The notes beneath the pieces are model-generated. The model worked only from the letters and a program-made list of their open reading frames with translations, was not told where the DNA came from and did no database searches. Below, in pieces: positions 54,701 to 64,000 of a stretch of 64,000 nt of DNA (within the stretch, counting starts at the first letter, position 1; each line of letters starts with the position of its first letter). The stretch is from Hemerocallis citrina (lineage: Eukaryota > Streptophyta > Magnoliopsida > Asparagales > Asphodelaceae), in the NCBI GenBank assembly GCA_017893485.1, contig CM030366.1:183795681-183859680 (forward strand), written 5' to 3'. The position numbers and the translations under genes are program-made.

Positions 54701-55307
54701 GGCGGAGGGAGAGGCAACGACGATGGGGAAATGGTGAAATGGGTTTTCGAGAGTTGGGTTCGATGGGTGAAGACAACGGTGGATGGCGATGGCGATGGTG
54801 GATGGGTGATCTGAGAACGAGATGGTGAGGCGGTGGTGGTGCGAGGGCAATGAGGACGATCGGAGTGGGTTTTCATCGTGGACGAAAGGAGAAGGAGACG
54901 GAGAAAGATACAGAGGAAGATGGAGAAGGTAGCGGCGGTATTGATTAGGGTTGCACAGTATAAGGGTAGGGGTTAGGGTTAGGGTTAGGGGTTAGGGTTT
55001 AAATAGTGTGGGTTTGGGTTTTGGGTATTAGGGTACCCGATTTGAGTGGGATCCAACTAGGGAATTGGTCAAAATGTATTAAAATGGAGAATAAAGAGAT
55101 GAATGACATAGAACAGCCCGTTCTTCATGAAGAACGACACAAGGAGCACATACAATTGAATTAGATAAAGGCACAAAAATTGAGTCGAAAACAAATCGAT
55201 GATTTTATTTGAATGGAAACAAAATACAGGATCTCAAATTGATAAAAGAGTACAATGGGGCAAAATACAGTATAAAAAAAATACAGATACGGGAAATAGG
55301 AGTTACA
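51779..55307 (-). repeat. 3' LTR of the D element (3529 bp)
   Basis: TGTAACTCC at 55307 to GGGGCGTGACA at 51779 on the minus strand. It aligns with 57615..61109; a short extra GGTTAATGGTGA-type unit near 54680 is absent from the other LTR. Telo-box repeats lie near 54968..55000 and the hairpin at 54043..54086. Confidence 0.93.
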
Positions 55308-55711
55308 AATCCTACCCACCTTACACAAAAATTTCTTCCTCGAAATTTGCATAGGCGGTACATAGGACATGGAAAAAACAAACAACCTTGGGTAATCAAA
55401 ACAGAGAACCAAAGGGGAAGGGATAAGGCAGAGATTTAAAGGGGAAGGAACGAGCAGTGGCAACACCAAAAGAATAAGGAAGTGGATTACAACGAGGTCA
55501 AATGGAAGGCATGGAAGAAATTAAACAGTATCAAAAGGAAGGAACATCGCAAGATAACAAAGCAAGGAGATGATGAAGTAGATAGAGCTGGAGTCTAAGA
55601 AAAGATGGACAAGGAAGAGTTGAACCAAGTAATGAGTCAACGGATGAGAACAAATGCAAGAGGTAAGAAATAGCAACCAATGCAAGGGAAAAAAAAGAAA
55701 CAACAATAGGA
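55308..55711 (-). other. Polypurine tract and D interior next to the 3' LTR
   Basis: Minus-strand AAGGTGGGTAGGATT abuts the LTR. The first 65 bases match the E element. The rest is A/G-rich with no recognisable gene; the E element has LOG in the corresponding interval. Confidence 0.6.
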
Positions 55712-55764
55712 CCCTGGGACCTGTGGGTTATGAGCCCACCACACTTCCGCTGCGATACTCTGAT
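55712..55764 (-). pseudogene. Initiator tRNA-Met fragment (bases 1 to about 53) inside the D element
   Basis: From 55764 the minus strand follows plant tRNA-iMet through the acceptor 5' strand (ATCAGAGT), D arm (CGCAGCGGAAG), the anticodon arm GTGGGCTCATAACCCAC with the CAT anticodon, and GGTCCCAGG. About four mismatches occur, mainly C-to-T or G-to-A. The match stops in the T loop, so the B box and acceptor 3' strand are missing and no tRNA can be made. It is oriented like the element RNA. Confidence 0.8.
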
Positions 55765-56371
55765 GGTGACGTTCCAAGCTCTAGACATGTCGTTGTAGAC
55801 CACGTGATACCAAGCGACGATCCGAGCAGGAAGAAAAGAATGAGACACCAAGATCAAAGAGAGTATGGGCTCCAAATAGAGATAAGCAATATTGCAAAAC
55901 GGATATAAGGCTTGAACTTCAATCTTCATAATTAAAAGATAGAATACAGATCAAAACTAATGGTTTTTAACAGAAATAATAACACAACAATTATCAATAA
56001 TAATAATATCAATAGTAACAGAATAATAATAACAATAATAAAAACTAATAATAATAATGATAGCACTAATAGTGATAATATCAACAATAATAATAGCAAA
56101 AATAATAACAACCATAATAATAACAGCAATAGAAATAATAATAATGATAACAATACCAAAAATATTAACGAAAACAATAGCAATAGTAATAATAATAGCA
56201 ATAATAATCTCATACACAAAATAGAGTAAAATCAACTATACGAATTCAATTTGTATGGAAACATAAAGTGTACAGTATAAACAAGATGTCATAAAGGAAA
56301 CATTTCTTTACTTTTAGTTTCATTATATAAGTAATAAGTCTTGAAATATCAGTTAGTAATAGGTAGAAAAT
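55765..56371 (-). repeat. D interior with AAT/AAC-rich simple repeat
   Basis: 55950..56225 is an imperfect array of AAT, AAC and AGC triplets. Long ORFs here are low-complexity Asn- or Leu/Ile-rich artefacts. A second such array lies at 56580..56860. Confidence 0.7.
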
Positions 56372-56532
56372 ATTGCCTCCTTAATATCAAGTTGCATGTT
56401 TGTCTTCACGACATCAGGTTGCAGGTTGCTGTCTGGGTATTCGGTTGCACATTTTGCCTCCCCGATATCCAGTTGCAATTTGCCTCCATTGACATCGAGT
56501 TGCATATTTGCCATCTCGACATTAGATTGCAC
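56372..56532. repeat. 27 bp tandem repeat, about six units
   Basis: Units resemble TTTGCCTCCxxGACATCxAGTTGCA. On the minus strand they stay in frame within an ORF (56353..56718) as nine-residue repeats of the type MQLDVNGGK, LQLDIGEAK, LQPDVVKTN, MQLDIKEAI. The ORF upstream of the repeat is low-complexity, so coding status is uncertain. Confidence 0.7.
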
Positions 56533-56579
56533 CGAAATAGTGAAATGTATATAAAATTGAGCATGCTCAAGTTCAAAAC

Positions 56580-57591
56580 AAATTAATAATAATAATAATA
56601 GTAACGATAAAAATAATAATACCAATAACAATAATATTAACAAAATATCGATACTAATAACAATAAGAATAACAATGATAAGAACAATGATCATAACAAT
56701 AATAATATCAGTAATCACAAAAAGAATGATAACAATAATAATAAAATAATGAAAACAACAATAAGAATATCAATAATAGTAACAATAATAATAATACTAG
56801 TAATGATAATAAAAATAATAACAATAATAATAATGGTAGTAATAATAGCATTACACAACAAAATAAGAATTTGTCTTATCAAAATAATCCAGTAGAAATT
56901 TGTAGTCGATCAAACGTGAAAAGTGAAGTTTAAAATATACCATTGTTCGGAATAACAAAATCTTTGTTGAGAAACATTTTTATAGAAGATCGAAAATAAG
57001 TATAATAATTGATAATCGAATGTAGAAAGTATTCGGAAAAGAGAAAAATAGGTAGGAGAAAAACGAAGCTACACCCAATAAGGAGTTAAAGAGGAGGATG
57101 ACTAGAAGGGACAGAAGAAAATTAAGGAATTGAATACGAAGGGAGAAGGACCAGGGGCAAAATCGGAATTGAAGAGAATATAGCACGGAAGAAATAATCA
57201 ACATGATACTCAATTTGAATCAACAAATGAAAATGAATGCAAGGCAGGAAAAAGCAATGAATGACACACGAGTTGGAATAAGAAGGAATTAACGAGGCAA
57301 GCAGAAAATAAGGGATCGCCTGCACCGGAATCAGAAGAATATGGGTACGGAAAGAATAAATTTGTACCCCATAAGGAATCAACAAATCAGGATGACTGTA
57401 AGAGATGGAAGGAAGCAATGAATCAAAGAATTGAATATGGAGGGATCAAAATGGGTGGGATAAGACTTGCGTCCAGATCGAGTTGATTATTAAATTATTC
57501 ATGTGGTTGCATGGCCTGATAAATGTTGAGTTAATCCTGACTGAGTCAAGCCTGTCTAATGTATTAGTCAAACTAACACATTGTCAAACCT
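56580..57591 (-). other. D interior, second AAT-rich array and unassigned leader
   Basis: 56580..56860 is AAT-rich. From 56861 to the primer site (leader in element sense) nothing with recognisable domains is seen; in particular there is no gag. Confidence 0.6.
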
Positions 57592-57604
57592 GGCTCTGAT
57601 ACCA
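57592..57604 (-). other. Primer binding site of the D element (tRNA-iMet)
   Basis: TGGTATCAGAGCC on the minus strand, ten bases from the LTR. Confidence 0.92.
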
Positions 57605-57614
57605 CTAAAAACCT

Positions 57615-60600
57615 TGTCACGCCCCGCTTCCCAAAAACATGGAATACGAGCGCGTGACGAAGCCCAGCGAATGATTTTAACATCATCCATAAGCTGTAGG
57701 ATCAACTTAGCATCATAACAAGAATATAACAAGATGTATATATAACCAAGCATGCATGAATAATTTATTAAGAAACAGAAAACAATTGAAACGAATAATA
57801 ATATCCAAATAGTTTTCAACTCTAGAACAAAAGGTAAAACTCGGGAAAATCAGCCCTTTACAAGTCTTAAGCAACAACAAATGAAATAACTCAATTACAA
57901 AACAAAATGATTAAAGAAAGTTTTTCCCAAGCAAGGCCTAGAACGTCTGCTCACCGATTCTAGCAGGTAGCACGCCTCCAAAGTCTGCTTAATAAATATA
58001 AAGAGGAAAAAGTAGGGAAAACAAGAGAAAATGCCCTTAGTGCAAGTTAGGACCACAAATAGTAAAAACGAGTACAAGTAATGAGGAACAAGAATTGGAA
58101 TCAAGAATGTAACATGGATGCAACAAGTAGTGGAAAAACTAAGAACTAGCTACCAAGGAGGACAACTTAAGTGAACAGGCTGAATAACAAATTCTAATAG
58201 TGGAGCACGTGGCAAGTCTCAAGCCTAGTGTCAAGTAACAAGTGCTAAGTCTAGAGTCAAATATTAATTTCAAGTGTCAAGTCTCAAGTAACAAGTTGTC
58301 AAGTATCAGGTAACATGTATCAAGTTCAAGTTTCATCTATCAGGTTTCATGTATCAAGCTTAATGTTTCATGTTTCATGTATCAAGCTATCAAGTATCGA
58401 GTAAGCAGGTAATATGTTCAAGTCTTATAGTTATTACTATCTAGGTAGTACTTCATGCATCCATCTTTTTACTACATGGTTGCTACAGTTAAAATAATTT
58501 CGTTTAGGCCTAATAATGGAGTCTGTAGGGCGGCGTACTCAGGTATCAAGTATCAAGTATCAAGCAGGCACGGTTCATGAATACGAATTTAAATAACGGG
58601 TTCACGAAACGAGTTCGTGAATACTAACAGGTTCAAGGACCACACAGTGGGTCCATGAATACAACAGGTTCATGAGCCAAGTAACTGGCTCCATGAATAT
58701 GTCAAGTGCAACAGGTTCATGAACCGAGTACTGGGAAACACGGGCCCCATTCCAAGTACACTTACCTATATTGTCCACTATTATGGTCTTTCCCTTAAAC
58801 CCCAGCTTATTACTCTTTATTATTTTATCAAGCAAGCATACAGGTGTGCGAAACAAGCCTAGAAATCAGGGTCATGTACATGGAACAAGTTTAGGGTAAT
58901 TATATGGCATAATCGAGGGTCGACATGAATAAAAATAACACGAACAACGAAAATCCCAAATTTGGACAGCACGACGTTGCTGGACCAAAACTGTGATTTC
59001 CGTTGCTACGAAATAGCAAAAGTGGATCCATCAGAAGATCTAGAAACTAGACTCCTGCCCGGTTTCAACGCATATAATTAAGGTACGAGAAAGTGGTGGG
59101 AACATGCGTCAAAACAGCGAATTACACAGCTAAAGTGTTCAGGCAGAATTTGTGTATTTGTATTTATACATGTAAAATAGTGTTGAAATAATGTTAATTA
59201 ATTCTAAGAAAAAAATTAGGGATGTCCTATAGGGTGTCTAGCAACCGCATAAAAATTTTCTAGTCAAACGCTTGCTGTTAACATAGTTAAATTAATTCGC
59301 AAAGTAAAGGTGTGCAGCAGTTTTGAGAATCTGCATCTACCGATACAGCTGCAGTAAAACTGCAATAACTCCTAGACTGTAACTCCGAATTCAAATATTT
59401 CGGAGGATATCGACATCTAGACATCTAGATCTATATTTTCTATTCAAGGCTTGGATTCAGATTCTAATTTTAAATGGGTCAAAACAGCCTAACAAGATTC
59501 AGGACAGCAACATGTGGGAATATCATACTAGTATATGTTACATGAAAATTTGTTATTAGGCGTCTAGGTTAATGTGTGATATAAATACAGGAAATTGATT
59601 GTCAAAACAGCAAGTAATGATTATTTTTCAAGTCAAATGGGTGCAAGTTCATCAAATGCAATATATAACATATGTCCACAAATCTAGGGCTCCTTAATTT
59701 CATGTGTCTATGTGTTCAGGGGATAAAATGAGTCCAAATAGTTATAATATAATGCAATGAAATTATTGTGACTCTTAAGATTATGAAATTGAGGAGGTTT
59801 AATATTTGATCAACAAAGACAGTCAAGAAGGAGTCACAATTTCTAACTATTTGTAGTATTTTCAAGGAATGCTTGTACTAGAACGAAAATGTGTACAAGA
59901 GGATTACTTGCCTTGATTGACGACGATTAGATCCGATTGTTGAAGAGAATGGGATCGAAAATTCCTGGGCGAAGTCTCCCAAAAGCATGTGTGAAGCACA
60001 TGCAAAATCCAATAGTAGATCGAATTTCCCCCACACCAGATCGGCCAAAACAGCGGACACCAAACTTGGATCTGGCGTGGCAAAACAGCAAAACACCAAA
60101 CCAATGAACCAGATCGCTCCAATGCAGCGGATCGGGGCCAGAACACGGAACGAAAATCGGGATCCGGTGTGGCCAAAATGCGGGACAACGATTAGATCGA
60201 CTGAGTTGCACGGATCTTGAAGCGATCCAATGGTTGAGATCCAGTCTCGCCAATCCTGTTCTTCTTCTTCGTTGAAACAAATATCGAGAGAGAGGATGGC
60301 AATGGTGGGGGCTTCGACAGTGACGAGGCGGGGCTCGCGACGCTGGCGGCAGGGCGGTGTGACTGCGACAGCCACGGAGGGGTGTCGGCACTGGGGGGTG
60401 GCGTGCGTTGCTCTGTGTTCGAAAACAGGGGAGGAGGAGAAATGGGGTGTTGGCGGTTGATGGTGGTGGTCGGAGTGGAGGTCGAGGGTGCTGAGGGGAT
60501 GGTGCCGCGGTTAATGGCTGAGGGAGAGGCAACGACGATGGGGAAATGGTGAAATGGGTTTTCAAGAGTTGGGTTCGATGGGTGAAGACGACGGTGGATG

Positions 60601-61109
60601 GTGATGGCGATGGTGGTGGGTGATCTGAGAATGGGATGGTGAGGCGGTGGTGGTGCGAGGGCAATGGGGACGATCGGAGTGGGTTTTGGTCGTGGACGAA
60701 AGGAGAAGGAGACGGAGAAATATACAGAGGAAGATGGAGAAGGTAGCGGCGATATTGATTAGGGTTGCACAGTATAAGGGTAGGGGTTAGGGTTAGGGTT
60801 TAAATAGTGTGGGTTTGGGTTTTGGGTATTAGGGTACCCGATTTGAGTGAGATCCAACTAGGGAATTGGTCAAAATGTATTAAAATGGAGAATAAAGAGA
60901 TGAATGACATAGAACAACTCGTTCTTCATGAAGAACGACACAAGGAGCACATACAATTGAATTAGACAAAGGCACCAAAAATTGAGTCGAAAATAAATTG
61001 ATGATTTTATTTGAATGGAAACAAAATACAGGATTTCAAATTGATAAAAGAGTACAATGGGGCAAAATACAGTATAAAAAAAATACAGATACGGGAAATA
61101 GGAGTTACA
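57615..61109 (-). repeat. 5' LTR of the D element (3495 bp)
   Basis: Aligns end to end with 51779..55307 with scattered substitutions and small indels, so the insertion is older than the cold-shock copia element. Confidence 0.93.
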
Positions 61110-61137
61110 GAGTTGTATGTACAATGGTAAGTCTCGT
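61110..61137 (+). pseudogene. Copia RNase H relic, part 2 (short piece between insertions)
   Basis: Begins with the GAGTT duplication and continues the RNase H reading from 51778 (MYNGKSR). It is interrupted at 61138 by a MITE. Confidence 0.8.
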
Positions 61138-61449
61138 TAGGGCTGTAAATCGGACTGGACGGTATCAGACAGCCATTTGTTCAAGCTCGAACCAAAATTG
61201 TACTCGGACGGGCTTATGTCTGGCTCGGTCTAGGCGGCCAAAATTTTTATAGTCCGGACTCGGTTTGGTAAAGCATCGGACCACAATAATATTCGGATGG
61301 ACTTATGTCCGGTTCGAGCTCAGTAAAGAATCGGACCAAATAATTTGTTCAGGATCGATTCGTATAACAGTTCGGACGGTCCACGGTCAGACCATTCTTG
61401 AGCCAGACTCGGACGAACGACGAACCGTCCTGTTCATTTTACACTCCTA
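61138..61449. mobile_element. hAT-type MITE
   Basis: 312 bp with ends TAGGGCTGTAAA and TTTACACTCCTA (12 bp inverted, two mismatches). An 8 bp duplication AGTCTCGT/AGTCTCTT (61130..61137 and 61450..61457, one mismatch) matches the hAT superfamily. The insertion splits the RNase H KSRHI codons; removing it and one duplication copy restores continuity. Confidence 0.82.
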
Positions 61450-61600
61450 AGTCTCTTCATATTAGAAGGCGACACAAAACCATTTGACAACTGCTCTCTA
61501 ATGGAATAATCTCTATAGAGTATAAAATCGGCCGACAACCTAGCAGATCCATTTACTAAAGGTTTGTCATGAGAGCATGTTGTGAGATCATCAAGAGGAA
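61450..61600 (+). pseudogene. Copia RNase H relic, part 3 (C-terminus)
   Basis: Reads HIRRRHKTI, stop, QLLSNGIISIEY, then a decayed ADPLTKGL-type end near 61555. This completes the pol that began at 49641. Confidence 0.8.
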
Positions 61601-62231
61601 TGAGTTTAATGCCTATGACAAAAGAGGATACTTGATGGAAACCTTACCTAGAAATTGGAGATCCCAAGATCTAGGTTCAAGGGGACAACTAAATCTTGTT
61701 GAATTGACGTGAGCATTGAGAGATTAAAATCTCGTATCCACTCTTAGGATGATAAAATAGTGCTACCTGTAAAAGGTTAGGATAAGCTTGGCTTTTAATG
61801 ATTTCCATAGATTTGAAATAAAAGTAGGGTATGGCAGGATACTCTTTATGGGCAATCACCTTGTGAGTGTGAAATGATGCCGTTTCTAGAAGAATGAAGA
61901 GAGGCTACATTCTCCAAGTTCACTCACGATTAACCAGGGTTGTTCAAGGCCAAAATGAATACAACAAGAGAACCTAGTTCTCTGAGGAGATAAAACTGTG
62001 TGATAGTTATTGTCTAGGTTCACATCAAAGCTCGGGTAGTTCAAGACATCATGTTTACTACCTGGTCAAGTGAATCTGATAGCTACTCAGTAAGGGTGGT
62101 TCAAAGTTGAAAAATTACTACCATTCCTGATGTAGTGATTTTCCGATTGTACTCTCAGAGTCTTTTCTGTCATGTCTTTTTCTGTCGTGTCTAGATTACA
62201 TGGTCTTATCATTTCCATTCATGTGGGGGAT
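61601..62231 (+). other. 3' noncoding part and polypurine tract of the copia relic
   Basis: 630 bases without coding signal, ending ATGTGGGGGAT at 62221..62231, which touches the 3' LTR. Confidence 0.75.
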
Positions 62232-62870
62232 TGTTGGAAATAGTTTTGGCATATTTTTCGGGCCAGATTGTGGTGGGCTCCGGCCACCGGCGGCACCGGT
62301 AAGTGATTGGATTACGTTCCTATCGTTGAGTACTATTCCGTAATGTACTCACTTGCCAAAAACGGTTTCCGTATGAATGAGAAATGTAGGTCCAAAGTTG
62401 GGTACTCAAAATGTACTAACTTGGGCAGTTGGAATGGATAATCTCACATCGGAAGATGAGAAAGATTTTCTCTGGTATATAAGATAAATAAATGGACTAA
62501 AGGGCGTAGCCCTGGGGTTACCACTAACGTGTAGTGGAGAGAGGACCAAGCCAAAATAACAAACACACTCACGCGTGCCCGGCCCGGCCCCGGCCTCGGC
62601 TTGGTTTGGTTTGGCTTGGCCTATATTTTTTTTTTGCCCCGCTCCAAAATTTTTTGCAGGTGCTGTTCTTCAGGGAAAGGTAATACAGTTGTATCCTGAG
62701 AGCTAATTCGTCAACCACCGTCACACTACGGGGCAAATTTTACTTTAAGGACAGAGATCTTAATATTGACTCTGTATTAAAGTTCTGGTTTGTTCTTTTA
62801 TTTCCTGTAATTTTATTTCTTCACAAATATTGTTAGCAATTTCCTAGTTTATGAAATTCAAGTTCTAACA
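62232..62870 (+). repeat. 3' LTR of the copia relic (639 bp)
   Basis: TGTTGGAAATAG...AGTTCTAACA. A TATA box TATATAAG lies at 62476..62483. A GGCCCGGCCCCGGCC tract at 62580..62594 and TTGGTTTGG repeats at about 62600..62620 follow. The matching 5' LTR is not in the window, consistent with 5' truncation. Confidence 0.85.
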
Positions 62871-62940
62871 CTGCATAAGGTTGTAAAAGAGGTTGTGGGT
62901 GTAACATTATTGTTAGATGATAGTTACTGTATATGACTTC

Positions 62941-63145
62941 CAAGGCCGGCCCCCACCTTGTGGCAGGTGAGGCGGCCGCCTTAGGCCCCGAATTTTTTAC
63001 AATTTTAGGGGACCCAAATTTGCATTCCCCTTATAAATATATTCACATATTTTAAACGTAATAAAATTATATTGTTATTAGGGGTCTCAAAAATAATTAT
63101 TTTTACATTTCGCCTTGGACCTTCGGGAACTCAGGGCCGGCCCTG
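62941..63145. mobile_element. GC-ended MITE
   Basis: CAAGGCCGGCCC at the left and GGGCCGGCCCTG at the right are inverted with one mismatch, around a 205 bp AT-rich body. No clear target duplication. Such GGCCGGCCC-ended MITEs are common in plants, so the call rests on the ends. Confidence 0.6.
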
Positions 63146-63240
63146 ATTTCTTTGATATGTCTATCTTTTTTTTACAAGGTTACAGTCCGGACACTCAGGC
63201 ATAGGGTTGCCCGGTTAGTTAACTTGTAAAATATCAAAAG

Positions 63241-64000
63241 GTGGGATAATGCCACCCTGTTTCATTAATAAGAAATTAATAAAACAACTCCGGTGTACCG
63301 GAAGAACTACAAAAGTACAATGCAGGAAATAAAACATAACCCCCAACAAAACCCTGGGGGGTGGGTCTAATCCTCCATGCATCAAACAGACAAAGTACAG
63401 TAGGCCAAAAACAAACTAGCAGAGACTGCAGCTATTGAGACTCTGATGAGTATGGATGGCACCGTCCCTCAGTCCAGTGTTGGCCCAAACTCTACCTCCT
63501 CATCATCAAAATCTTCCACCTGGAAGACTCTGGCAATCCTCCCTCTCGCTCCTGTGGCGGCATCTGTAGCCCAAAAAGAAATGAGATGCATTATATGAGT
63601 AAGGTTACCAGAAATACTACTACATGAAGCACGAAAATAAAAGTTGTTTCTGTCTAGCCATAACACCCATGTAGTTGCCGCAATGGCAATGTACCACGCA
63701 TCCTTCATTTCGTGATAAATCGAGGCGAATTTGGGGCCGACCCACAAATTCTCATATTCGCTGGGGTAGTCACTTGTTCCTAGGGCTCTTAAAACCTCTA
63801 CCATAGTTGCCTTACTCCTTGGGCAATGAATAAAAAGGTGATTCAAAGTCTCCGTATGCATATTGCAGAATCCACAATCAGTCACAATCTGGGGTTGTCT
63901 TTTGGCCAAATTTCCTCTTGTGAGGATTGCATTATTGAGCACTAGCCAGAGGAAGACTCTGACTTTCAGTGGTGTTTTCACTTTCCATAACACTTGTGCC
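63241..64000 (-). pseudogene. LINE ORF2 C-terminus (zf-RVT) and 3' end
   Basis: The minus-strand ORF running from the window edge to 63469 reads WKVKTPLKVRVFLWLVLNNA, then CGFC, then HLFIHC, the zinc-binding zf-RVT region that follows RT in plant L1 LINEs. It continues with WVLWLDRNNFYFR. The 3' end carries TAATGAAACAGGGTGGCATTATCCCACC, similar to the LINE tail at 22371. The frame is open to the window edge, so the element may continue intact beyond it. Confidence 0.8.

Larger units (their letters stand above)
51779..61109 (-). mobile_element. Complete non-autonomous giant-LTR element (family D)
   Basis: 9331 bp with LTRs 51779..55307 (3') and 57615..61109 (5') and a perfect GAGTT duplication inside the copia RNase H relic. 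The primer site (57592..57604) and polypurine tract (55308..55321) are present. The 2.3 kb interior has no gag or pol. It carries a 53-base initiator tRNA-Met piece, AAT-rich simple repeats and a 27 bp tandem repeat. Primer-site context, polypurine context and the tRNA junction are shared with the E element. Its enzymes must come from elsewhere. Confidence 0.93.

Noticed and set aside
54100..54876. 258-codon Pro/Ser-rich ORF in the D 3' LTR, with a 245-codon counterpart at 59927..60664
   Set aside because: It lies in the C-rich leader of the LTR, is low-complexity, changes length between LTRs and has no domain. The solo D LTR does not keep it. Likely an artefact of composition.
55932..56235. 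Leu-, Ile- or Asn-rich ORFs in the D interior
   Set aside because: Translation of an AAT/AAC triplet repeat in different frames; not protein-coding.
62941..63145. hAT 8 bp target duplication for the GC-ended MITE
   Set aside because: Flanks ATGACTTC and ATTTCTTT match at only about half the positions, so no duplication is claimed.
1..64000. CRISPR arrays, bacterial operons, organellar insertions or rRNA genes
   Set aside because: Searched by eye for regular repeat-spacer units, plastid or mitochondrial genes and rDNA; none seen in this nuclear plant sequence.

Overview
The window is a retrotransposon-dense piece of a flowering-plant nuclear genome, probably a eudicot. Evidence for this is a spliced oligopeptide-transporter (OPT) gene with GT-AG introns, a P-class pentatricopeptide repeat (PPR) relic, a LOG-type cytokinin-activation gene, LTR retrotransposons primed by tRNA-iMet, LINE tails and MITEs. 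The species cannot be named from the sequence.

Layout. 1..7085 is a SIRE/Maximus-like Ty1/copia element on the minus strand, inserted in an older LTR (family A, 7086..7771). Family A is itself interrupted by a plus-strand copia derivative without integrase or RT (family B, 7772..11179). A broken PPR gene (11205..12035) follows. Next are the last four coding exons of an OPT transporter (12302..19757, plus strand). The first OPT intron shown holds a very young 4.2 kb copia element (13165..17377, minus strand). Its only ORF, 1207 codons and intact, begins with a plant cold-shock domain and glycine-rich tail where gag should be. From 19758 to 24657 there are simple repeats, a 40-base poly-G run, a Tourist-like MITE carrying six short hairpins, a LINE tail and LTR pieces.

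24658..61109 is a nest of giant-LTR elements in four related groups, called D, E, F and H here. D and E elements have LTRs of 2.7 to 3.5 kb and no pol. A solo E LTR (25388..28176) sits in an older D-like LTR. A complete E element (31533..39747, target duplication gtgac) sits in H sequence and carries an intronless LOG gene plus a small gag-like ORF. A solo D LTR (41850..45178, duplication ataac) sits in an F LTR (41397..47947) that leads into a Gypsy gag relic. That relic joins, in the same reading frame, a copia integrase-RT-RNase H relic. The copia relic is split by a complete D element (51779..61109, duplication gagtt) and by a hAT-type MITE (61138..61449), and ends in its own 3' LTR (62232..62870). 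A GC-rich MITE and a LINE 3' end close the window.

The strongest candidates for new biology are four. (1) A copia element whose gag region is replaced by a host cold-shock domain, with identical LTRs and a perfect target duplication. (2) A giant-LTR element carrying a LOG gene in its own sense orientation. (3) Sense-strand pieces of initiator tRNA-Met inside both D and E elements, the same tRNA that primes them. (4) A palindromic GTCGAC motif highly enriched in three otherwise different LTR families. The OPT exons are the only host coding sequence that looks intact, and they lack about 200 N-terminal residues in this window.
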